Part shown: positions 25,901 to 38,635 of the stretch, in pieces
How the letters are laid out: every line of letters begins with the position of its first letter
Numbering within the stretch: the first letter of the stretch is position 1
DNA from: Wuchereria bancrofti
Lineage: Eukaryota > Nematoda > Chromadorea > Rhabditida > Onchocercidae
DNA: 64,000 nucleotides
NCBI GenBank assembly: GCA_005281725.1
Contig: SSBO01000012.1
Location: 15,453,075-15,517,074 of the forward strand
Direction: 5' to 3'
Notes under the pieces: model-generated
Seen by the model: the letters and a program-made list of their open reading frames with translations, nothing else
The model's database searches: none
What the model was told of the DNA's origin: nothing
Position numbers and translations under genes: made by a program

Positions 25901-28900
25901 AGGATAGTTATATTCTCCGGATGCAATTCGGTAGAGCGGGAAGAAGTAACAAAATAATATAAACGACTTTTGAGATTCCAACAGTGTTGATTTAATTTTA
26001 TTTACTCGAACGTCACTTTTTTTTTGTGGTTACCGTGCAAAGTGATTAATCTATCAAGCAAATTTCACTTACACTATGGAATCTAATTGAAATGTGAAAT
26101 GAAGTCCAACAGTCAAACTAAATCCTTCATCATCAAACTGCGCTCATAAAGAAAATGTTCACGTCTTATGGATATTTTAGCGTTGTCAATCTTCTTAACC
26201 TTTCTGGCTTCATTCCTTTGAATTTAATAATGTCTTGAATGCTGTAGCAGAGGATGCTAAGTCATATTTTCCTATAGATGCTCCAAAGAATTGATCTATT
26301 TTATTAAAGGAATGATTATAGGTAACTCGATAAGTAAAAGTAATATTTGCCAAATAAGTGATTCTGAGTGGTTATCAGCGTGAAATAGAAACATGTGCAT
26401 ATTCCCCAGTAGTAAATAATTGTTTAGTTGTTAGAAAATATTCAATCATACAAACTACAATAAGTTAAGTTTTAATGTTGAGAATTACTGTTATTCTTAA
26501 GTTATAGATAAGTTAGCAAAAAAAAATAATCAAAATAAATCAAAGTGAAGAATGGCAAATGGATAAGTGAGCAGCAAAGGAAATGAATGTAACACTCGGT
26601 AGGATGAGATGACGTTGGTAGATTTTAGATATGAAAAGTAGATAAGTTTGTGAACATTGATGCCTTTACTTATTATCGTCACAGCTTGTACTTTTAGTCT
26701 TTGGTCATCAAAGCATTTTCTTTTATTTTCCTCCTTAGGCGGATTAAATTGCTTTAGTTTTTATGTTGTCATGTTGTTGAAGTAAAATCAGTTAGTATTG
26801 AATTCTAACTTATTTTGAAATCCATTTATTTCCAATAATAATTTGTCGAAGTAGAGATAACTTTTCAATGTTGTAAAGATCAGTTTATGTCAAAATAAGT
26901 TTATTTATTCAAACTCTCACATAAACTCATAAACTTGTTCTAAAGTGGTGCATCTTGTCAAAATATCATGCATCATTTGGTCAGCAAATTTGGTCAAATT
27001 TTTGGCTACATTTGGTCACAAATTTATACAACCATTTTTTAAAATCTAAATTTAAACAGAATTTAATAGATCCATCCAGTTAATTTTTTCTTATCTACCA
27101 TCAGCTGGCTACTATTTTCGACGTCAAAAAGCTTTGTTAATAAATGAATCTAATTCTTACAAATGGACTTGTTAGACTTGCGCTTAACGCGTAAGTGATA
27201 TTATATATTTTCATGGTTTATTCAAAATATTAAAGTTTTATAGAATCTAATAAGGAATTGTAATTCAGAATTGAGGAAAATTGCAGATCTATGAAAAGCT
27301 GCTTAATTCAAGCAGTTCTCAACGAATTAATCGCATAATATAAATATATCTAAATGCTCAATGCGAACGTTATGAGACACCAGACTAAAGTATCTGAGCG
27401 AATACTTTTTCTAGATGCCAAATCTCCGAAGTATTATGACAGTCCTAATTGATCGGACTTACATTTAAAAAGATTTAGAGGATTTTTGAGAAAAAAATCA
27501 AAAAGAGTGAAGTCTCAGCAATCTTAAATGTTGGCCATAGTTCTTTATAAAATTTATTACTGTTGCAGAACTCTTTCATATGTACCATTCATCAATTATT
27601 ATTCCCTTTTTATTTATAAAAATTTTTTGCCTTTATTAAAGTCAATTATAGTCATCGACTTTACAATTATTAACTTTACACTGATTCTTGTAATTAAGCA
27701 AATTATTCATTTCAAAGTGTTGCAATAAATCAGAATGCCTTAATTTTCGATAAGTGTGCAAAGTTTTGCTCATTTTGTTGAATCAGAAAATTTAAAAATC
27801 CCTCTTGAAATTTAACATATTTCATCAATGTAAGCTTAAGTATTTTCTAATGATGGAAATGAAGCTGTATGAAGTCAGAAAGTATAAGTGGTTGATGGAA
27901 GGAGTCTGAATATAGCTGCTTAGATCATCGTTATCTGATTTACGAAATTCTTGGAGACAGATAAATTTTCTGCAATTTTGCTGCTTAAGTTCCGCTGGAA
28001 TGTTTTTGTGGTAATTTAGTTGCAGTAGTAGTGGCGGAAAGATAAGGATGGGTACATAGCAACACACACACACACTACACTTTCAAGCATCTATTGACTT
28101 TTATGCTTGGTACTTTTTGAAAGCTTTGACTTATTGAAAACGACGTTATGGCTTATGGAGATGAGAAGCAGAGAAGTAAGAATCCATCAAGAATGTCGGG
28201 AGCACACCATCAGCTGACTACCAGGCTGATGATAACTCAATACTTTCTTCCTTTAGAAATCTCCGCTATTTAATCCATCTTTTCATGTAAATAATTTCGT
28301 CCTCTGATGCTGACTGACTGACTGATTGATTGACTGACTGACTGACTGACTGACTGAGTGACTGACTGAATGACTAACTGACTGATTGACTGACTGACCG
28401 AATGACTAACTAACTGATTGACTGACTGACTGATTGATTAATCTGTCCTTATTTGTGCAGAGGCGGTCATTTCTGCTAACATATTAAAAGTAAATGTGAT
28501 AAGTACCACCGTGGTCAGCAAGTAACTGCCCATTCCATTAAGCGTAGAGTAGAAAACTGATCTCTGAGAATGAATTCTCTGAACTTGCAGATGAATTCTC
28601 TGAACTTTCAGAATGGGATTTATCTCGACTTATCTTACCTTTTCATTTTCTTATCTTCCCTGATATCAGTGATAGGATTTGCATTTTTTATTCTTAACTA
28701 TAATCCAATATCTTTTGTAAGAAATTTTTGCATACTCATAGCTATTCAATAAATATATCGTTTAAATAACTGTTTTAAGTTAAAATTTCGTCTCTCCCCA
28801 AGTCCATTCGGTATATAAGTTAGAGCTGTACTTTATCTACAAAAAGTTTTCTGACCTTTCTTCCTGTATTATCTCGAAACAGGTCATCATCCTGGGTCTC

Positions 28901-31900
28901 TTTAGAAAAGAAGTTGGGGCATATACGAGATTACTTCTACATTAAGCATAGTGTGCTTTCACCAATCTTGTACTGTCACTGAATGAAGAAGGACGTTTCT
29001 CATTGACATCATCGGTGGTGACAGGCGTTCCATTCATCAGTCCCTGTATTCCATTAATGTAAAACCTTTGAGGTTTTCCGATTTTCGCTATTCTTTTATT
29101 CGAGGTCAAATTTTATGTAACTTCCTGATTCTACATAGATCTCATCATTAAATAATTTCTTTTCATCTGGTGATAATACGATAAGGCACTAAGTTCATTT
29201 CCATTTTATTGTTTCCTTACATTCCATGTTTTTTTTTTATCACATTAAAGGAAAGAGCCTAAAATGTAAAAAAGACGAAAAACTGGAAATCTTTCCATTT
29301 ATATTTTCTTTCCTTTAAGCATGCTTCTTAATTCGTTATATAATTTTGATTACTTTGTTACATTGTCATTTTTCCATACTTTTTTTTTCTCCTCAAATTC
29401 AATATTTACTTTTTGCAGTGCACTTTGGTAAAAAGCATATGTGTAATTGTGAAATATAATTTTCCGTTCGTATTTCATCTTGTTTTGCAGCCAAAACCTG
29501 TTTAATGTCATTGGGTGATTATATTTGGCTCAGCAAGGAAGCACTTGTTTTTAAGTAAGTTTCTCCAAATATCTTATTGCCTAAGGATTCCAAAACCCCT
29601 AATTCTCAGACGTGTTTTGTTAATATAGACGTGCTAAAATTTATATTTAGTACAACTGTACAAAGTCTTAATCATAAGTGGTAACTGATAAGTTAATGCA
29701 TTACAATAGGTTGTGAACTGTCGCGAGATATCGTTTTAACCATTTAAGTTGCATTTTGTTTATTAAAGTGCTTAGTTATCATTAATATTAGTGCTATACT
29801 AATGTCCTTCAAGCTTAAGTTGGCGCCTACATTCGCACTCTTTTGAAATTAAACTTACTACGCATAATGCATTTAATATATTCAAAGATAATATATTTTG
29901 TTGATAATTTATTGATAGCCGAATAAAGTTTGATGTCTGTTTTCTTCTGTCTCTCTTTTAGTACCTTTTACTTCTGATTAATTCTTAATTCTTCGGTCTC
30001 TTTTTACTGAATGAACAGAAATATTGTAAGAAAGCAGTGGAAATCTGCAAAAATTATTCATTTGTTAAGGGAATTTCCTACACTTCTTTTTCATTACAGT
30101 TAGGCTTAAGCACACCTTTGTTAATCTAATCTAAGTAAGATTCAGAAGCATCTAATGGCAATTGACCACAAAACAAAACAATGGTCGTATCCATTTTTGG
30201 GCGCAATTTCGGTCCTGTGAAGTGCTTTACTGCTTCTTCCTTTTCGTTTCACATTACAATCCGATTGAGAAATGCTTCATTGTGATTTCTCAGAATAAAA
30301 GAGACAATTCAAAGCAACGATTTTTTTCTGATTAGCGGCCACTTCATGAAATGAACCACCTGTCGTGCTTCTGCGTTAAAGTACCAAGTGACCGACTGTA
30401 GAGTGAGTGACATTGAGCTCTTCAGAAATCTTACGTGTATATAAGAGGATCAGTTCCATGATTGCTCCTAATTGGTCATTTATTGTTCACCCCCGATGAC
30501 CGGTCACAATTTCTTTGTCTTCAAATCCCTCGGTTCCTTCTCAAAACTTTATGACCACAGGTCTCGTTGTTATTACGAGTTCTCTCAGATTATAAATGAA
30601 AATTCATTTCAATTTGCTTTCCTTCTAGTTTCATTCCTGGAATTAATCCGACAAACAGCGGAAGTTATTAACAAGAAAACATGATGCAAATAAATGAGCA
30701 TTAAAATCATTTATTTAAGATTATATTCCAATATCAAACAGCAAATTCAATACTATTCAAGATCGCAGTTCCCTTCGCACTTTCTGACATTTTTATCTGC
30801 CATATACAAGTCGCTAATGAGATATCACTCTCATTAGCGCATATTTGTTGTAAATTTTAGTTTAAAAAACTTGGGAACTAAAATTTCAACGTTTTTTTAT
30901 CAGATGAATTTATAAAATGCGTCAACAAAAATAGCAATGAGATTTCTTGCCGAAGTACGAACAAAAAGAAAAGGAAACAGTGAATACTGTTTGTGTTACA
31001 GTTGTACGATACGGCGTGCTGTATACATCACATTGTTATTTAGTGATCACCGATCGTCACTTGTTGACTGACTTCTTGTTGCATTGTTAAACTATCACTT
31101 GTTTTTTTTCTTTGCTATGTTTTACAATTCAGTAATAAGACACTTATTTTCGGTTGGGGAAATATTCTCATCCTTCCTCCCTCTTCCTTTCACTCACTCA
31201 TATGCGTAGATTTAAGTGCTGATGATGCTTATATTTCGTCTTTTGTGTTTATTTTTTTATTTAAATTAAAAGTAGTATTTAGAGAAGGGATATTTAACTT
31301 CAATTTGATTCATCAAAAATTCACAGTCATTTTTATTTTATTCAGAAAAATATTAATCAAAACGTTGTTTGGTTTCAAAGATAGTAGATTCTGAACAAAA
31401 ATGATTTGATACAGTTGGTTTCAATAGAAAGGCAAGTGCAGTTCCCGAAGGTACAACTTGTTTAAATTTTTTTCTAAGATTTCGAATCGTAATTTTACTG
31501 ATTCACCATCTTTCCTGAGACGACTAATACAAGTTGAACGAATTCAGCTATGAATATTTTGTCATACGATTACTCGTCCATCTCAGTGTGTGATAAGCGC
31601 TTTTAAACAGTGTTTGACCCCTTGATTCATAAGATGGACAAGAGCAAAATGGTTGTTATTGTTATTTTAATTATTTTGGATAGCTCGAATTTAGAATTTC
31701 CTTTTTGTTTGTTAACGATTATGGAAAGAGGTTCTGAGTGATTGGTTGTAACTTTTCAAAAATGCATCGAAAGGAGTAGGCTTAGGGTGAAATATATTAT
31801 TTTTATTGTGTTTTGTTTTCTATGTTTTACTCTTTTGTAGGTTTTTGCATTCATCAAAATTCGTTGATGCTTTTATTACTTAGAGAGTAGGGATTTGAAA

Positions 31901-34767
31901 TTCTTAACATTCCTTTTCCTTATGATATTTTTTTCCTGAAATGTAAGAATAACCTGCTGGCTTTCGCAGTATGTACAACAGTTTAATATGAGACTTTGTT
32001 CAAATTTTAAATTTTTTAAATATATTTTATTGTGTTAGAAATAGAATGGATTAAGTATAACTTCAAAATTGAAGCAAATGTCGAATATAAGGAACTGATG
32101 AGGGATATTTTGTGACGAGAGCTTTTCAAATCAAGCTGATAATTTGTTCGACTTGTCATCTGTGATTATCAACAACACCAAAATTATTGCCATGCTTGTT
32201 CTTTTCGTCGTCTTATGAGATTTGGCAGGAAATAAATTTTTTTGAAAAATCCCATAGATTTTTGTCACGCTTGATGGTTGGACGTGTTCGGCGTTCTTCA
32301 TTGCGACCGGATGGGAATGCTTATCAAACGGTGAAGTCTTCTGACTATCATCTAAGATCGATTCAAGCTAAACGCAGAAACAGGTTATATCATGCTCTTT
32401 TCACCTCATTCTTTATTTCTTTATTTCCACTCTTTCACACCTCTTTATCTTACTGTCCTATCATTCCGTTTTCTCCCTCCACATCTCTTTGAAACCGGTT
32501 AGTCATTATTTTTCCGTACTTATTATTACATTCATTAATAACTGCTGGGTTGTAATTAGATGATTAAATATAAGGAATCAAATTTGCGAAATTTCAAGCT
32601 ATTTTTCTGGAGTCTCACCTGAAAGCTATGGTACTGCCCTGCTTGTCATATCTTATTTGACAGATATCGATGGATAAAATTTATGCGCCTAAAGTAATAA
32701 ATATTAGCATGTCAACTATAAATTTGCAGAAAAAAGTTATTTGTATGTAGGACGTGAATATTACTACAGCTCTAAGTTGAGAAAGATATAACGCGCAATG
32801 AGGAGGATGGATAAAGAATTTTTCCTAATTCGGTTCAACTGTTCAAGACTTCGGGCGGAAATATCTGGTAGATCGTGTCTACAGTATGCATTAATAAGAT
32901 CAGTATTCCTTTCTCCTTTGTTTCTTTCTTATTTCTTTTCTTTTACTTACTTTTTCATGACATCGTTTTTTCCTTTATTTTCTCTTTTTCAAAATTCTGT
33001 CAAAATTCTCATTAGGAATTTTTTAGCTTCGGAATTAAAGTTGAAGAAGGAAGATGCTTAATCTCTTGCTATCAGAGTTTTGTTAGCAGGGCATTTTGAA
33101 AGGTGATATTGATTGTAATACGAAACAACTTGCAAGTAAAATAAATTTTTTCCAACTGGGAACTCTTTTAACCAATCACCGAAATAGTAATGATTTATTA
33201 AGTGAGGATAAGGTGTGGAATAAGTTGTGAAAATAATGAAGTTCATATGATTATTATGCACTCTCCTTCATCTTCTCAAGCTTGGCTAAATTACGAGACA
33301 CTATAAGTTCCTGTGGCACTGATAAATTTCAAAAAAAGTGTAGAAGGAACGAAATAACAGACGAAGAAATTTTTTAACAAATTTGCAAATACGATTGATT
33401 GTCTTAGGTTTACAACATAATCGACCCAAATACTTCAGTTTACTTGCAGTTCATATTCTTTCCAAAAGAGAAAGGCTCCAACAATTTGCAAATTTCTGTG
33501 TCCAATATAAAAATATACAAATTCTGTATTAAAGCAAAAAAATTTCTTGATTGGCGTTTGTGTCTATTTTTCTTTTAAAATATGTCAACTTTATTTTTTT
33601 TAAATATTTTTTCAAAATAAGCAAATTTCTGTTGAGAATATGCAGTTTTCAACACTCAAAACAATGTCTAAATTATGCAAATTTTTGATTATCAAGATTC
33701 CAGCTTATATACACATAATTAGTTGTGGATGCCTTGTTGCATTTGACCGGTTGTGTCTTCATTTTAGTTCACCGGCTGGTGGAACCGTTGTTGCCGCGAG
33801 TGGAACTGGTGCTAATACACCGATTATTGCTATCGACGGTAAAATTGAGCAGGCAATGGTCAGTTTTTGACCGTTTGTTTGGTTATTCTGTTTCACACAT
33901 AGGAAAATCTAACTTTTAAAAGGATTAGGCTACATCCCATATGTTTTTCCTGATGAATCGGACTGCTTCAGACTGAAATAAATACTAGACTAGGTTTGAA
34001 AAACTATGACTCTTTTTGCTTTTAAATTTAAACGTTTTCTTTTGCAAATTTTTGTCCATACTTTTCATTATCACTAAAATGCATAAATTTTTATTCAAAT
34101 ATATTTTAATTCAGCGTCCCGCGTCTAATTGTGCCAACTGTGATACAAACGTAATTTGGAAACAGTATGATTATTAAAATATCGCAACGGATATACTAAA
34201 AAAACTGCTGATTACAACATTAAATTAGAAAATATCTGAGTAGTTGATTTTAACATTTTTGTTTTCGAAAATTCCAAAAACTATGCTTACTTTATAAAAT
34301 TTTTATGAGAATTTTGAATTATGAATTTAGGATTTAGTAAAAACTCATCTGATGTTTGCCGTACGTGAAGAAGTTGATATTTTAAGAGCAAAAATCATGG
34401 AATTGGAAGCTACCGTAAGTGTTTTCAATTTTTTTTTTATTATGCCTTGAAAACTTAACGAAACTGGGAATTGTATTTATAGGGTTGATTTTATGCAAGA
34501 TTTCAGTTAATCAGAAATCACTAGAAATGGGAAGAAGTGGAATTAATCTGTTAATGGTATTTAAAAACTATTCTGTTCTTTCTTTTTTGATACAATCTTA
34601 TGGTTCAAGATATGTCAAATTAATGAAATGCAATATCTAAATCTTAGATTTTGCAACTGGAAGCTGAGAATACAATCCTTCGTGAGCATGTGCCGGTGGA
34701 AATTTTGAATAAATTAAGTTTGCAAATGACGCCGCCGAATTCGACTACAACAGCTGCTGCTGTTTAA
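16903..34767 (+). CDS. TSC22-domain leucine-zipper protein, long isoform
   Basis: Likely a TSC22-family regulator, a nuclear/cytoplasmic protein that dimerises through its zipper. Exons supported: 16884-16954 (MESSDSSSDDELDFKDK start), 17121-17254, 19891-20020, 21280-21440, 25351-25472, 25669-25841, 29491-29554, 32258-32382, 33768-33858, 34331-34414 and 34648-34767. The final two encode DLVKTHLMFAVREEVDIL followed by a leucine heptad helix, the diagnostic TSC box plus zipper, with IDGKIEQAM just before. Exons 2-3 give SRFRIVPVES then ERGRWACRDF, matching the second conserved box of long TSC22 isoforms. Frames join cleanly for exons 1-4, 5-6, 7-8 and 8-11; the 21440/25351 and 25841/29491 junctions do not, so small exons or alternative splicing are missing there. 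The Met in exon 32258-32382 (MVGRVRRSS) could start a short isoform. Introns reach about 4 kb. Confidence 0.85.
23493..23651 (+). other. Possible extra exon in a TSC22-gene intron
   Basis: After a GACGATTCTCAG acceptor there is an open block with more balanced base composition, reading LGEVLQTSCDRVILARNYG and onward for about 45 codons. Its entry phase (0) fits the upstream TSC22 exon at 21440, but no donor in it gives the phase needed by the exon at 25351. It may be an alternative exon, part of a different transcript, or spurious. Confidence 0.2.
25031..25183. repeat. AAT/ATT trinucleotide-rich repeat
   Basis: Degenerate array of AAT, ATT, ATG and AGT triplets inside a TSC22-gene intron. 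It translates as an isoleucine-rich run in one frame, which is an artefact of the repeat. Confidence 0.9.
28307..28440. repeat. (GACT)n tetranucleotide array
   Basis: About 33 tandem units of GACT with scattered point variants (GATT, GAGT, GAAT, AACT, GACC). It lies in the large intron between the 25669-25841 and 29491-29554 exons of the TSC22 gene. Such arrays are length-polymorphic in most genomes. Confidence 0.95.
28570..28611. repeat. Two-copy 21-bp tandem duplication
   Basis: The unit ATGAATTCTCTGAACTTNCAG occurs twice head to tail (28570-28590 and 28591-28611) with one difference (G versus T at position 18). Each copy ends in CAG. It sits in an intron of the TSC22 gene. Confidence 0.9.
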
Positions 34768-37700
34768 GTGCCAAATAGTTTAAATTTTTTTTATTTGACC
34801 TCTTCGTTTTTAGTAACAATAATGTGTAATATTTTCTCTACTGCTTTATTTCCGGTATTCGGTATTTGTTGTCAATCACACTATCATCCATGACCATACT
34901 TCAGTGTTTTTTCAAATTTGCTAACTTTTTTTTCATATCGTAACAGCGAGAAAAAAATTTTCATTTTAATGAGTCAAAATTATTAGCAAATGGTTTTTTT
35001 TTTTTTTTTTTGCGGTTTCAACCAAATTTAAAAATCATGGCACAGTGATTGCTTATGGGTAAGATTTTAATAAGTACTGTGGAATATGTAAATTTATTTA
35101 CTATTTGGATTTTGTTTTTTTAGCGGAATGAAACGGGTCATTGTCCATGTCACTCTTTAATATTTCGCAAATAAGATTACCCATCATTTCGCTCATGAAT
35201 GTCAATTAATTGAAGTTAGCGTGCGTATGTTAATTCTTAGTTTGTTAGGATTTAGTAATGTGCTGGGATGCAGTCAGGATTGTCTAGTCAATCAGTAAAG
35301 TGCCGGAATATATTTGCCTATATGCATTATCAACGATTCACCTGTTGATGCTTACCACTTTTAAGAATCTGTCCAATCTTTAACCAAACGTAGCGTAGTA
35401 CACGTTTATTTTTTTAATGTCAACACGCTTAGCACTTCGTGTTTGCTATGAATTTCAAATGCTACCGAGACTGATGTTAACTTTTCCACAGTTTCCTACC
35501 ATCTTTTGATAACTGCTTCTATCTTTTTTTAAAAAAGGCTTTTTCTAGACTTCAAATTCTAATGCGAAGAATTTCGAACGAAAATTTCACTCTTTGGAAA
35601 GATAAGATGAATTTTTCTGAAATTCTGAAAGACTATTTGAAATATCCAAATGTTAAACATGCAAATTTTGGATTCTTTCAATTTTTTGTCCGGAGAGCTA
35701 CGCTTCTGGCTCTTATCCTAATCATTTCCAATTTTTAATTTTCAATAGTCGTTACATTGAATCAAATTACATTGAATCAATTTGCATTGTACATAAAAAG
35801 TCACCATGTCTCTTCGTCCTGTTTCATGTATTGACAATATCTGTCATTCTTTTTTTGATGCCCTTACTGATTGTCTCATCTTCACTGTCTTGTCTTCAAT
35901 TTCACTTCTCTAGGCTACAAAATTTGTAACATATTTTTCGCTTGAGCAATAAAAAGTTGAATAATTTTCGATTGAAAATTGATTAGATGCTTCATTTTTG
36001 GTTTCTAAGTTTCATTGCTCGAAGTTAAATTAGACGGCATATCGAGGTAATTCTTTTTTTCTTTGAGAATTCACTTTGAGCCTTGATTTTTTCCGATTGA
36101 AAATCTCATTTGAAGGTGAAGTTTTCCGGTCTTTGTTCTTTCGTCTTCTTCAGGTATACTTGTCGTTATGCATGTATCCTTTACCATCATTGCCATCGTT
36201 TCATTTCAGTTTTGCATTTCTGCGGTACACGCTACCCTTTTTTCCTAAATCTGCAGTTGCAAAGCTACAAATGTGACTTTTGCTGAATCTCCTTCTGCAG
36301 CCAGCATTCCTCAAACTTACTGGAAAATGTTTGAGCAGTTGCAGTCTATTTAATAAAACGTATGATAAATAATTATTATGTATACGACAAATAATTACTG
36401 TGAAAAAATAGTTCAGCTCACGACGTGTATTTCCTTGTCACTCTTAACCAGTATTTTTAAATCAATATGTTTACCACTGCTGGGTCAAAATAAATCCGTA
36501 CACTCGTTCGTTCGTAAATAACAGACAGTTTCGCTATCCATATTTCTATTAGTATTTAATAAATTGAACTTGTATTTATCCAAAAAATGGTATTTCCAGT
36601 CGAATTTAGATCGGTTTCTAACAAAAAGTTTGACCCGAATAAGCACTGGTTAGATCTCATTGCCACTGGGACCGGATCCACTGCGCGAAAAATAAGATTT
36701 AAGCTTCCCTCTTAACATTGGTATCATCTTAAACACAACATCACCATTTTAAAAGTGGTAAGCATGTTAAAAATCAACAAACAGTATTGTAGTGTTGTGG
36801 TGCGACAAATTGTTAACATACAGTGTTTAATTTCTGAGAAAACGAAGGACATAAATGAGGACAATTATATAATGTTTAATGTAAAAATGAAATCCCTTAT
36901 TATCATGGTATAGCTTTTTTAGAATGACATGAAATTAGAAAAGGAAATAAGATATCTTTAAACATAAGATACTAAAGAGTAACCTTCGTTGTAATATTAC
37001 TACCGAATATAGTGATAACAAAATGCTATTTTATCATGAAAAATATAGCAAAATGTATAAAAGAACGATTAAAACAGGACAGCGAAACAAGCGTTACTGC
37101 AGAAACGCTTGTTGGATCAGTAAAACGGAGAAAAAGAGACTTGAAATTCAATTATTACCATAGAACACTGAAATGAATCAAACGAAAATGCCTACATGAT
37201 TAAAATGTGGAATTTTGGGAGGGAATAATTAAGCTCCACAATTACTGAAATAACTAAACACATACTCTGGAGCATTGGCTGCACCAAAATCAAAACTTTG
37301 CTTCAGCCATATCAAAACAAATCAAAATTAAATAGAGGTGGAGAAGGTGCAACTCTGAATATTAATTTCTCATAAAAGTTCTTAAATCACTTACGTCGAT
37401 ACCTCACTCCCCATACTGTGTAAAAAGGATGCAAATAAGGTGCGTATAAAATAAAATATCGCACTTGAAAACAATTCACTTCTAAAAGATGAACAATACA
37501 CCCTCCAAAAGAAGATAACAGAAAAGGATGAGTGCCTTCCGGCTTTTCGAATTTTGAAGTATTTTTTAAATAAAAAATATTCATTTGAATCCAGTGTGAA
37601 ATCCTTAAACTGAAAGCACAGGTAGCGATTTTAGAAAAAAAGGAGAAATACAATTCATAATTTCACCAAAGTTATAATATTGAGAAAAAGAAGCTGAAAT

Positions 37701-38635
37701 AACGTCCTGAAACATCAAACTTAGATTCCGAAGATTAAATGCATCATCAAATAGGACACGTTTAATTCAAATCGAAATTCAGAATCAAGTTGTGCTTCAA
37801 AAGGGTGATGTTAACAAAAAGAAAAATTCAAAAGCCAAGGTGTGGAAAATGTATAAAATCATTTCGAATCACAGGACTTTTAAACTTGAAGTGGTGCGCT
37901 GAAGTAGACTTCCACACAATCATCCAGGTAAGGAAACTCAGCAGTATGATATCTCGTGAATTAGTGCCATGTTGAGAGTTGTGTGCCAGAAGGTAAAAAA
38001 TCTCATAAATCTCATTAATGAAATTCTATTCAAAAACCTCTGCCTATGTAATCTTCAGTTCAGAAGTAAATTCCTGACCTGCAAAGGTAGAATAAAGTAG
38101 AATTTCACAAAAATTATTCCTGAATCAACTTGCTTTGTTGTTAGAAGTTTTTGCTAAAATCTTGAAAGAATCGGTACTATGTATATAAGAAGGTAATGTT
38201 TTGCCAACCACAAAAACAATATAGTGAAGCAAATAAGAAACCAGTCAATATGAATAAGATATTCGAAATAACAACATCAGACTCGATTTTTTGATTAAAA
38301 TCATGATTTACCACCTCAACATTCATTTACTCAGCAAATACTGACATTATATCTGATATAAAAAGAGAGGCAGATTAAGCAACATAATTATCCACATTAC
38401 GTCATTCTAAAAACAAATTATTGCTGTGCAAGAATCATTCTTGAAAGACCTCCATGGCTGGCTTATAATTTCTTGAATAAACTTATTTTCAATAGTATAG
38501 CTTGTATCAAAAACCTAAAATTATTTTAAATAAAGATTTGGAAATGCACAGTAAAATTAGATAAGTCATGGCTTGAACAGACAACAATTTGAAAGTTTAA
38601 ACAAGAAAAACCAGTTGAATAAAATTAAAATGCAA
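34768..38635. other. Gene-free spacer between TSC22 and IER-like genes
   Basis: This segment contains the 3' untranslated region of the plus-strand TSC22 gene at its left and that of the minus-strand IER-like gene at its right. Poly-T tracts occur near 34996. No open frame here has convincing splice sites or a known motif. The two genes converge on this spacer. Confidence 0.5.

Noticed and set aside
28307..28440. Possible CRISPR-like periodicity
   Set aside because: The array is a simple tetranucleotide repeat with no spacers, and the DNA is eukaryotic.
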